The notes beneath the pieces were generated by a model. It saw only the letters and a program-made list of their open reading frames with translations. It made no database searches and had not been told where the DNA came from. A stretch of 52,811 bases of DNA from Novosphingobium beihaiense (lineage in GTDB: Bacteria > Pseudomonadota > Alphaproteobacteria > Sphingomonadales > Sphingomonadaceae). Positions 34,396 through 42,076 of the stretch are shown here, in pieces. The position numbers were made by a program, and so were the translations under genes. Numbering within the stretch: position 1 is the first letter of the stretch; the number at the start of each line of letters is the position of its first letter. The DNA is taken from NCBI RefSeq assembly GCF_022832375.1, contig NZ_JALHLG010000036.1, forward strand, positions 1 through 52,811, read 5' to 3'.

Positions 34396-35835
34396 GTGCT
34401 CAAATCAGCTGACGGAGGCCTGCGGCCCGTCCCCTTTCCCATCGGCGAACCCGACCGGATCCCGGCCAAGCGCTACTATGACAACGACTTCTACCAGGCC
34501 GAAGTCGAGCACTTGTGGGGCCACTGCTGGCAGATGGCCTGCCGCGAGGAGCAGATTCCCGAGATCGGCGACTGGATCGAGTACGAAAACGTCGGCAAAT
34601 CCGTGATCATCGTGCGCACGGCGAGCGGCGTGAAGGCCTTTCACAACGCCTGCCGCCACCGCGGCGTGCCTTTCGCGGGCGGCACCCCCATCGGCGCCAG
34701 CCATGCCACGGCGCACGGCAACTGCTCCAAGAGCGGCTTCGTCTGCCCGTTCCACGGCTGGCGCTGGAACATGGACGGCGAAAGCACGCTGGTCTACGGC
34801 AAGCACTTGTTCAGCGAGCGGCAGCTTGAGGACGGCGATCTCAACCTGATCCCCTGCCGCGCCGAAGCCTGGGGCGGCTGCGTATGGATCAACCACGATC
34901 CCGATGCGCCTTCGGTAAAGGAAGCGCTCGGCCCGGTGGCGGACCGGCTCGATGCCCACCACATCGGCAAGCTGCGCGCCGAATGGTGCTTTGCCACCGA
35001 AATTCCGGCTAACTGGAAGATCGCGATGGAAGCCTTCATGGAAGGCTATCACGTGATGCAGACGCACCCGCAGCTCCAGCACGCGGTGCCGATGATGTAC
35101 GACAGCATGTACGCCATGCCGGACAATCCCGACCGCACGCCGATGCTCGCCGATCCCTCGCTGACGATGGAAGAGAACATCGAGGCGATGATCGTCAACA
35201 TGGAACGGCTGAGCGAAGGCATGGCCGGAATGCTCCATGCCAAGGAAGTGGAGATCGCCAAGAGCCTGCAGCACGCCACGCAGGGCCTGCCCGAGGACAA
35301 GGGGCAGGCGATGATGATGTGGCTGGGCATGGTGATGCACACCATCTCCACGCAGCTCAAGGAGAAAGGCGAGCCGATCCCGGACCTGTGCACCGTCGCG
35401 CAGACCGATCCGGTGAACGCGGTGGAGTTCCTGTTCCCGCACTACTTCCTGCTGCCCTATTTCAGCTCGATGTCGGCCTACCGCATCCGCCCGACCGGCC
35501 CGGAAAGCTGCTTCTTCGAGATCTGGTCGCTCACCTTCTTCCCCGAAGGCGAGGAGCCCGAACCGGTGATGGAGCCCACCGTGCTGCCCTATGACAGCGC
35601 CGATTTCCCGCCGATCCCCCGGCAGGACTATTCGAACATCCCGATCCAGCAGAAGGGCCTGCATGCGACCGGCTTCGAATTCATGCGCCTGTCCGAACGG
35701 GTGGAAGGCATGATCAGCAATTACCAGCGCATCATCGACGGCTACATCGCCGGTGTGCCGCAGGACAAGCTGGCCAAAGCCATCACCAAGCTCGGCGGCA
35801 ATTTTGACGGGCCGATTCAGGATCTGGAATTCTGA
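34396..35835 (+). CDS. Rieske non-heme iron oxygenase with enlarged cluster loop
   Basis: A 479-residue oxygenase. C86/H88 (CRH) and C117/H120 (CPFH) bind the Rieske cluster but are separated by 28 residues instead of the usual 15-18; the extra loop contains H103, H107 and C110. The iron site is in NWKIAMEAFMEGYHVMQTHP (H219, H224). It may hydroxylate or demethylate a ring compound. The start is GTG 34396 after AGAGG; GTG 34390 is also possible. It is followed by a clear terminator. Confidence 0.9.
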   Translation: MLKSADGGLRPVPFPIGEPDRIPAKRYYDNDFYQAEVEHLWGHCWQMACREEQIPEIGDWIEYENVGKSVIIVRTASGVKAFHNACRHRGVPFAGGTPIGASHATAHGNCSKSGFVCPFHGWRWNMDGESTLVYGKHLFSERQLEDGDLNLIPCRAEAWGGCVWINHDPDAPSVKEALGPVADRLDAHHIGKLRAEWCFATEIPANWKIAMEAFMEGYHVMQTHPQLQHAVPMMYDSMYAMPDNPDRTPMLADPSLTMEENIEAMIVNMERLSEGMAGMLHAKEVEIAKSLQHATQGLPEDKGQAMMMWLGMVMHTISTQLKEKGEPIPDLCTVAQTDPVNAVEFLFPHYFLLPYFSSMSAYRIRPTGPESCFFEIWSLTFFPEGEEPEPVMEPTVLPYDSADFPPIPRQDYSNIPIQQKGLHATGFEFMRLSERVEGMISNYQRIIDGYIAGVPQDKLAKAITKLGGNFDGPIQDLEF

Positions 35836-35859
35836 TCCAGCCGGAATGCCGGACACGAA

Positions 35860-35891
35860 AAGGCTCCGAAGTGCACCTTCGGAGCCTTTTT
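35860..35891 (+). terminator. rho-independent terminator of the second Rieske gene
   Basis: AAGGCTCCGAAG (35860-35871), loop TGCAC, CTTCGGAGCCTT (35877-35888) is a perfect 12-bp stem followed directly by a T-run ending at 35891. It lies 24 bp after the stop codon. This is the clearest terminator in the window. Confidence 0.92.
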
Positions 35892-35947
35892 CATGGAAGG
35901 GAACCGGGTGCATAAGGGGGGCGAGAACAGCAGAGGAGACTCGCCTC

Positions 35948-36334
35948 ATGATCGATCACATCGGTATTGTCGCCAGCGATTTCGCCGCCTCCAGACAGTT
36001 CTATGACGCGGCGCTCGCCCCGCTCGGTTTCAAGCGCGTCTTCGAAATCACCAAGGAACAGACCGGCGGCTATGCCGGGAGCGGGTATGGCCGGGACAGC
36101 AAGCCCTTCTTCTGGCTCGGCAGCGAAGGCACTCTGAGCAGCGGTCTCCATGTGGCGTTCCGGGCGGAGAGCCGGGCCGATGTCGATGCGTTCTACGCTG
36201 CGGCCATGAATGCGGGCGGGCGCGATAACGGCGGGCCCGGCCTGCGGCCATACTATCATCCCACCTATTACGGGGCCTTCGTGCTCGATCCCGATGGCAT
36301 CAATGTCGAAGCCGTGTGCCACACGCCGGAGTGA
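35948..36334 (+). CDS. VOC-family protein
   Basis: A 128-residue single VOC domain pair: MIDHIGIVASDFAASRQFYD with a metal-ligand His, GLHVAFRAES, and DPDGINVEAVCH with Glu. Such proteins are glyoxalase-like; the reaction is not determined. It has its own ribosome-binding site (AGAGGAG) after the Rieske terminator, so it may be transcribed separately. ATG 35948 starts exactly at the family N-terminus. Confidence 0.82.
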   Translation: MIDHIGIVASDFAASRQFYDAALAPLGFKRVFEITKEQTGGYAGSGYGRDSKPFFWLGSEGTLSSGLHVAFRAESRADVDAFYAAAMNAGGRDNGGPGLRPYYHPTYYGAFVLDPDGINVEAVCHTPE

Positions 36335-36346
36335 GCGCCGCAGCAT

Positions 36347-36474
36347 TCCTCCCTGTCCCCGCAGGGGATGGGGAGGTGGCGCGCACGAAGTGCGTGACGG
36401 ATGGGTTTTGAGCCCCCTCCACCACCCGCTGCGCGGGCGGTCCCCCTCCCCATCCCCTGCGGGGACAGGGAGGA
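36347..36474. repeat. family B hairpin repeat, copy 2
   Basis: Perfect 30-bp inverted ends (36347-36376 and 36445-36474) that begin TCCTCCCTGTCCCCGCAGGG. The interior is nearly the same as in the 15016 copy. The stem tips differ (CCCCGCAGGGG against CGCGCAGCG) but each keeps full pairing. It lies between the VOC gene and the S9 peptidase gene, whose ends converge. Confidence 0.85.
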
Positions 36475-36488
36475 TCGAGAAACGTCAG

Positions 36489-38777
36489 CTAGTCCCTCTC
36501 CTCAGGCGTCACGCCATGCCGCTGGAGGAAGTCGAAAATCGTATCCCACACGTGGACGCTGATCTTCGGCCCTTTCACCGCATGGGTATAGCCGGGATAG
36601 AACATCATCTCGAACGGCCGCGCGTCACCCTGCAGCTTCGCCGCCAGCGCGGTGCTGTTTTCGAACACCACATTGTCATCGGCCATGCCGTGCATCAGCA
36701 ACAGCGGATCGGCGATCTTCACCGCATCGTCCAGCGCGTCTGACGCCGCATAGGCCTGCGGCACCTTGCGCGGATCGCCCATGTAGCGTTCGGTATAATG
36801 GGTATCGTAGAGTTCCCACTTCGTCACCGGCGCCCCGGCAATGCCTGCGGCATAGAGCCTCTGATCGGCCTCCAGCATCTTGAGCGTCATATAGCCGCCG
36901 TAGGACCAGCCGTAGATCGCGATCTTGTCCGGATCGACGAAGGGCAGCGATTTGAGATAGGCCGCCCCGGCCCGCTGGTCCGCCACTTCGACCGTCCCCA
37001 TCGCATGGTGGATCTGGCTTTCGAACACCACGCCGCGATCGGCGCTGCCGCGGTTGTCGATCTCGAAGAAGATATAGCCCTTGTCGACGATCGCCTGCGG
37101 CAAGGCGCCCTGCCAAGCGCGCGAGACGGTCTGCACGTGCGGGCCGCCGTAATGCTCGAAGAACACCGGATAGCGTTTGCCGGGCTTCATCTCGGGCGTG
37201 ATCATCATCCAGTGCAGATCGGAGCGGTCATCCGCCTTCACTGTGCCGAACGTCGTCTTCCGGTGACTGGCGACATAAGGCGCATAAGGATGCGAGGCAT
37301 CGAGCGCATTTTCCTCCAGCCAGGCGAGCCGCTTGCCCTCGCCATCGGCGATGTAGCTTTGCGGCGGCTGCGTGGGCGAGGAGCGCGAGACGACGAAGGT
37401 GGTCGCATCGGTGCTGGCGACGGCGCCGTTATACCAGCCCATGTCCGTCAGCCGCTCGGGCGCGCCGCCCTGCAACCCGATGGCATAGAGCTGCGGCGCC
37501 AGCACATCGTCTTTCGTGCCGGTGAAGTAGATGCGGCCTTTCTTCTCGTCGACGCCGACAAGTTTCGTGACCACCCATTTGCCCGAAGTGAGCTGCTGCC
37601 ACTGACCGTCCGCGAAATGAAAGAGATGGCCATAGCCATCCCGCTCCGACCACCAGATCAGGCTGCCGTCCTTCAGGAAGCGGTAGTTATCGGTGAGGTT
37701 GATCCAGCTCTTGTCCGCGCTGCGTTCGCTGAACAGCACGCGGCTCTTGCCGGTGTCCGGGTCCACCGCCAGCATGTCGAGCCGGGTCTGCGCGCGGTTC
37801 TCGCGCTGGACATAGAGCGTGCGGCCATCGCGCGCCCAGTCGACACGGGCGAGGTAGGTATCGGCATCGCCGCCCAGATCGACATCGACGCGCCCGCTGC
37901 CGTCCGGCTTCATCACCGCGAGCGAAACCAGCGCATTGGGCGTGCCCGCCGCCGGATAGCGCTGCTGGTAGGTCTTGGTGCCCTCCGCCCCGATGGCCGC
38001 GCGCGTCACCACGCCCACCGGCGCCTCATCGAAGCGCTCGACCGCAATGTGCGCATCGTCAGGCGACCACCAGTAGCCGTCCATCCGGCCCATTTCTTCC
38101 TGCGCGACGAATTCCGCCTCGCCCCAGTGCACGGTCTCCGCGCTTTCCTCGGGCGTCACCGGGGTCTGCGCGCTGTCGCCCAGCTTGCCGATCCACAGCC
38201 GCCGGTCGCGCACATAGGATAAGTAGGTTCCCTTGGGGCTCAGCGCGGAATTGAGCTCATCCTCGGGCGAATCCGTCAGGCGGCGCACCGATCCGTCGAG
38301 CCCGGCCAGATAGAGATCGCCGTCGAGCGGCACCAGAATGGCCTTGCCGTCCTGCGTCCAGTCATAGCTGACGATGCCCTTGATGCCGCTCAGGCGCTGG
38401 CGCTCGCGCTGCATCTTCTCGGCCTCGCTGAGTTCGCGGCCACTGCCGAGCTTCAGCGAATCGACCAGCATGCGCCACTGCCCGTCGCTGCGGTCATAGG
38501 CCCACAGATCGTAGCGATCGCGGTCTTCCGCGCGGTTGCGCAGCACCGTGATGTAGCGCCCGTCGGGCGAGATCTTCACCCCGCGCGGCTGCGGGCCATT
38601 GAGCGAAGGGCTGGCGAAAACGCGCTCGAAAGTAAGTTGGCCGGTCATGGCGTCCTTGTCGGCAGGCTTGTGGGCAGGAGCTGCCGCCACAGGCGCGGCA
38701 GCCAGCATCGAAGTGGTCAGGATCGTGGCAGGTGCCGCCAGGCTCAGGCAGGCAAACGTCAGGAAGTGTCTGGGCAT
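36489..38777 (-). CDS. S9-family peptidase, dipeptidyl peptidase IV-like
   Basis: A 762-residue exported serine peptidase. The signal peptide ends near PVAAA. The beta-propeller holds the EFVAQEEMGRMDGYWWSPDD segment with the paired Glu that binds the substrate N-terminus. S625 in GWSYGG, D700 in GMADDN and H732 in GYTHAV form the triad. It removes dipeptides, probably with Pro or Ala second, from peptide N-termini in the periplasm. Confidence 0.92.
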   Translation of the reverse strand: MPRHFLTFACLSLAAPATILTTSMLAAAPVAAAPAHKPADKDAMTGQLTFERVFASPSLNGPQPRGVKISPDGRYITVLRNRAEDRDRYDLWAYDRSDGQWRMLVDSLKLGSGRELSEAEKMQRERQRLSGIKGIVSYDWTQDGKAILVPLDGDLYLAGLDGSVRRLTDSPEDELNSALSPKGTYLSYVRDRRLWIGKLGDSAQTPVTPEESAETVHWGEAEFVAQEEMGRMDGYWWSPDDAHIAVERFDEAPVGVVTRAAIGAEGTKTYQQRYPAAGTPNALVSLAVMKPDGSGRVDVDLGGDADTYLARVDWARDGRTLYVQRENRAQTRLDMLAVDPDTGKSRVLFSERSADKSWINLTDNYRFLKDGSLIWWSERDGYGHLFHFADGQWQQLTSGKWVVTKLVGVDEKKGRIYFTGTKDDVLAPQLYAIGLQGGAPERLTDMGWYNGAVASTDATTFVVSRSSPTQPPQSYIADGEGKRLAWLEENALDASHPYAPYVASHRKTTFGTVKADDRSDLHWMMITPEMKPGKRYPVFFEHYGGPHVQTVSRAWQGALPQAIVDKGYIFFEIDNRGSADRGVVFESQIHHAMGTVEVADQRAGAAYLKSLPFVDPDKIAIYGWSYGGYMTLKMLEADQRLYAAGIAGAPVTKWELYDTHYTERYMGDPRKVPQAYAASDALDDAVKIADPLLLMHGMADDNVVFENSTALAAKLQGDARPFEMMFYPGYTHAVKGPKISVHVWDTIFDFLQRHGVTPEERD

Positions 38778-38835
38778 GGGTCACATGCCTAGACCATTTC
38801 CGATGCGGATTGAAACGGTTACCTTTGCGCGTCCG

Positions 38836-40110
38836 TCACCACAGCGCACGCGCCTGATAAGCGCGGTTGCGCTCGCGCACGATGGCATCACGCTGTTCAG
38901 GCGTGACTTTGGCCACATCCGCCGGGAGAGACTTCAGAATATCCCTGAACTTCACTTTGGTAAGTGTTGGAATCGGATGGCTGCTGCACCCGGTCCAGCG
39001 CCCCTGGATGATCCCGCGCGGATAGCCGGATGTATCGAGCCAGTTCTTCACGCCGGGGTCTTTGGCCGAGACCACAACGCGCAGCTTGCCGTCCGGATCG
39101 GGCGCGGCCTGCGCGCCGTTGAGGCTGGCATGGTTGTTGGTCCAGTCGATCGTTTCGTAGAGTTCGTTGGTCAGGATCAGCGAGCGGTAACGGCAGCTCT
39201 CGGGCACATCGCTCTCGATGATCAGCGCTTCATCGTCCTTCAGATCGAACACGCCGTCATAGTAGAATTGCGATTCCAGCGCGCCTTCGGGCGGCACCAT
39301 GACCTTGAACCTGTTGACATAGCCTTCCCCGGCCAGTTCCTCCACCCGGCCGACGAACATCGGCGCGAGATAAGCAACGGCACGGCTGAGGCCGTTGAGC
39401 CGCGCGGTCAGCTCCTGCGCGGACGGGCGCGGACGCCCCATCAGTGCGCCCACCCGCTCGATCGTCACGACCGGATCGGTTTCGTGGCCCCAGTCCGCGC
39501 TCATGAACCGCATCATCAGCCGGTGCGTACCGGGCTCCAGCTTCCAGAAATCGCCTGTGTAGCTCTCCGGCTTATCGCCAGCGAGCAGCACCGAGAAGCG
39601 CCCGTCCTTGTCCACCTTGAGAGTGGCAAGGTCGAGATGCGGCCGGTTGTTGCTGCCGGGCGCGACTTGCGCGATCACCGCAAACGGGATCGTGCCCGCC
39701 TTGCCGGAAATGCGATAAGCCTGCGTGGGATCGACCGCCGCCATCTTGTACACGGTATCCGCGTTGGGCTGGCCAACATTGAGCACTTGGCCGATGGCGG
39801 GCAGGAACACCGGCGCCTTGGGATCAGCCCCCAGCGCCGCAATCGAACTGCTCGCCAGAGCATCGAGCGCGATCCGGCCGATCTCGGCGCGGACCTGCGG
39901 GTCCTGCCGCATGTCTTCGGGCAATTTGGCCAGCATTCTGGCCGGAAGATCGCGCAGCGTATCCACGAACGCGTCCCAGCCGGCGACCGGCGAGGCCTCA
40001 TCAGCCGCAGGCGCGGTCTGCGCGCGTGCCGCCAGCGGCAGGGCCACAAGCGCCAGTGCCGTCATTCCCGCGATGCCCTTGCCCAACGCCACAAAAGGGT
40101 GCCTTGCCAT
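38836..40110 (-). CDS. DUF1214-type exported protein
   Basis: A 424-residue protein with a signal peptide (MARHPFVALGKGIAGMTALA, cleavage about ARAQ). NADTVYKMAAVDPTQAYRISGKAGT, the NWLDTSGYPRGIIQGRWTG segment and the region around GCSSHP match DUF1214/DUF1254-like proteins of sphingomonads, whose role is unknown. The start is ATG 40110; an in-frame start 15 codons earlier lies before the signal peptide. It is 69 bp downstream of the LysR regulator on the same strand. Confidence 0.7.
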   Translation of the reverse strand: MARHPFVALGKGIAGMTALALVALPLAARAQTAPAADEASPVAGWDAFVDTLRDLPARMLAKLPEDMRQDPQVRAEIGRIALDALASSSIAALGADPKAPVFLPAIGQVLNVGQPNADTVYKMAAVDPTQAYRISGKAGTIPFAVIAQVAPGSNNRPHLDLATLKVDKDGRFSVLLAGDKPESYTGDFWKLEPGTHRLMMRFMSADWGHETDPVVTIERVGALMGRPRPSAQELTARLNGLSRAVAYLAPMFVGRVEELAGEGYVNRFKVMVPPEGALESQFYYDGVFDLKDDEALIIESDVPESCRYRSLILTNELYETIDWTNNHASLNGAQAAPDPDGKLRVVVSAKDPGVKNWLDTSGYPRGIIQGRWTGCSSHPIPTLTKVKFRDILKSLPADVAKVTPEQRDAIVRERNRAYQARALW

Positions 40111-40179
40111 GATCGTATCTCCTCTCCCTGTTTTTCCGGGAGAGTGACCCGCCATGCACCGGCGGTCAATGCGCCGGAG

Positions 40180-41001
40180 TCACGCCCCGGCGGTAAGCGC
40201 GGTGACGAGCGCCTTCACCTTTTTCTGCCGCCACTGCGGCAGCGGGGCGACCAGCCAGTATCCCCGGCGGCAAGGCGCCTCGATAGCAGTGACAGCCTGC
40301 GCCACCGCCTCGCTCAACCCGGCAGTCAGCAAGGCAGGCACCCGCGCGCGGCCAAGCCCCGCCAGCGCTGCCGCCATCGCCTGTCCGGCATCGGCGACCA
40401 TGACTGGCGGCTTGCCCTCTTCGCCATCGTCACCCGAGGGGGCATCGTCGTCTTCGCTTCCCGGCGCCGCATCACCGGGCCAGCCGATCCAGTCCCCCTC
40501 GCCAACCATGACCCAGTCCGGATCGCCGAGCGGCACACCCTCAAGATTGCCGGGACCATCGGTCCAGCGCACCGCAAGATCGAGATTGGCTTCGGTGAAA
40601 TCGGTCATCTCGCCGTCAAGCAGCACGAAGCGGACCTGCGGGTTTTCGGCACGGAACGCGGAAAGACGCGGCGCCAGCCAGGCCGCGAAGAATTCGCGCG
40701 GCGCGGCAATGGTATAGACGTGACTGGACTGCCCCGCCTGCATCGCCTGCACCGCATCCTCAAAATGGAGAAATCCGGTGCGCAGCGCGGCAAGGCCCGA
40801 ACCGGCCTCGTCGGTCAGTTCAAGCCCCTTGCTGGTGCGGCGGAACAGGACGACGCCGAGCAAGTCCTCCAGCGCGCGGATCTGCTGGCCAACGGCAGCC
40901 GGAGTGACGGCCAATTCGTCCGCCGCGCGCGTGAACGAAAGATGCCGGGCGGCGGCGTCGAAAACACGAAGGGCGTTAAGGGGCAGATGCGTGCGCTTCA
41001 T
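40180..41001 (-). CDS. LysR-family regulator, GcvA-like
   Basis: A 273-residue regulator. The N-terminal helix-turn-helix is LNALRVFDAAARHLSFTRAADELAVTPAAVGQQIRALE. The effector domain follows from about residue 95. It carries an unusual acidic insertion (SEDDDAPSGDDGEEGK) and is somewhat short for the family. The target may be the DUF1214 gene just downstream or itself; the ligand is unknown. Confidence 0.85.
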   Translation of the reverse strand: MKRTHLPLNALRVFDAAARHLSFTRAADELAVTPAAVGQQIRALEDLLGVVLFRRTSKGLELTDEAGSGLAALRTGFLHFEDAVQAMQAGQSSHVYTIAAPREFFAAWLAPRLSAFRAENPQVRFVLLDGEMTDFTEANLDLAVRWTDGPGNLEGVPLGDPDWVMVGEGDWIGWPGDAAPGSEDDDAPSGDDGEEGKPPVMVADAGQAMAAALAGLGRARVPALLTAGLSEAVAQAVTAIEAPCRRGYWLVAPLPQWRQKKVKALVTALTAGA

Positions 41002-41085
41002 GCCGCCTCCCTATGCCCGGCAGCCGCACAGGGCAACGAAGTTCCTGTTGCAAGGGCACAACCGGAGAAGGCCGGCACGGCTCGT

Positions 41086-41589
41086 TCAGGACCGGCCCAA
41101 CGCGGCATCGCGGCCCGTGAAACGGCCAGACTGGGCAATCTCGTCGCTATGCCCCTGGGCAAACTGCAATATCCAGTCTGCATAGTCGCGCAGCGCCGTG
41201 AAACGCTCCATGCTCTTCGCCTGCAAGGCCGGATCTTCCGCGTGCATCAGCGGCATATAGAAGAAATGCCGCTGGCTGGCCGCCAATTGCTCATCCACGC
41301 CCGCAGCGATCCCTTCAAGGGCAAGCTGCTGCGCGCGGCGGTCCGAGGAAAAAGCCTGAGCGGTTCCCCGGTAAATATGCCGGGGAAACTGATCGAGCAG
41401 GATGATCAGCGCCAGACGGCCAAGGCGGTCTTCCGCCCAATCGTCCAACGCGCCGGCACGCGCTTCTTCCACCAGTGCCCCAAACCGCTGCCGCACCACG
41501 GGGTCCAGCTTTTCGCCAGCCTGAAACCAGTCCTGCGGGGTCAGTTCGCGAAACCAGAAATCGAGCACATCGCGCTGGCGGCTGTTCAT
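41086..41589 (-). CDS. DUF924 family protein
   Basis: A 167-residue all-helical protein. VLDFWFRELTPQDWF, ALIILLDQFPRHIYRGTAQAF and HFFYMPLMHAEDP are the DUF924 signatures; the family looks like a TPR-like fold of unknown role. It is 22 bp downstream of apaG on the same strand, so the two may form an operon. Confidence 0.85.
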   Translation of the reverse strand: MNSRQRDVLDFWFRELTPQDWFQAGEKLDPVVRQRFGALVEEARAGALDDWAEDRLGRLALIILLDQFPRHIYRGTAQAFSSDRRAQQLALEGIAAGVDEQLAASQRHFFYMPLMHAEDPALQAKSMERFTALRDYADWILQFAQGHSDEIAQSGRFTGRDAALGRS

Positions 41590-41611
41590 AGGGCAACCTC
41601 GCGCAAGTGGC

Positions 41612-42010
41612 TTAGCCCGCTGTAGCGGGCGCTGCCAGCGGGAAGAAGGGGATCAGCGCCTTGAACTCGGTGCCATCGGTACGGCGGAAGGTGTAATAGC
41701 CCTCCATCGAGCCTTGCGGGGTCGAGAGCGGGCAGCCCGAGACGTAATCGTGACTGGCACCGGGGCGCAGCACCGGCTGTTCACCCACCACGCCTTCACC
41801 ATCGACCACGCTGACTTCGCCATGCCCATCGGTAATGCGCCAGTGGCGCGAGATCAGCTGCATCGTGTGCGGCGTGTCGTTCTCGATACGGATGTGATAG
41901 ACCCAGAACCACTTCCCCGCCTCGATGCGTGATTGCTCGGGCAGGAAATTGACGGCAACGCGCACCGTTACGCCGTCCGTGATCGCGGTATGCTGGAACA
42001 GTTCCTTCAT
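41612..42010 (-). CDS. apaG: ApaG protein
   Basis: A 132-residue ApaG (DUF525) domain protein. YHIRIENDTPHTMQLISRHWRITDGHG, VVGEQPVLRPG and STPQGSMEGYYTF are diagnostic. The fold is fibronectin-III-like; ApaG is linked to Co2+ and Mg2+ resistance in Salmonella, but the exact role is unknown. Length matches the family. DUF924 follows. Confidence 0.93.
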   Translation of the reverse strand: MKELFQHTAITDGVTVRVAVNFLPEQSRIEAGKWFWVYHIRIENDTPHTMQLISRHWRITDGHGEVSVVDGEGVVGEQPVLRPGASHDYVSGCPLSTPQGSMEGYYTFRRTDGTEFKALIPFFPLAAPATAG

Positions 42011-42076
42011 CGTGAGAATCAGACTAACGGCGAATCCGCGAGCCTACAACTGCTTTGCTGAAGCGGCCCGCACGTC

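Noticed and set aside
7617..35835. A known estrogen, PAH or lignin-dimer gene cluster
   Set aside because: No extradiol ring-cleavage dioxygenase, no dioxygenase small subunit and no beta-etherase genes are present, so a named pathway is not supported.
38599..41625. A 1008-codon plus-strand open frame opposite the DUF1214, LysR and DUF924 genes
   Set aside because: Same antisense effect; no domain is recognisable and three real genes lie on the other strand.
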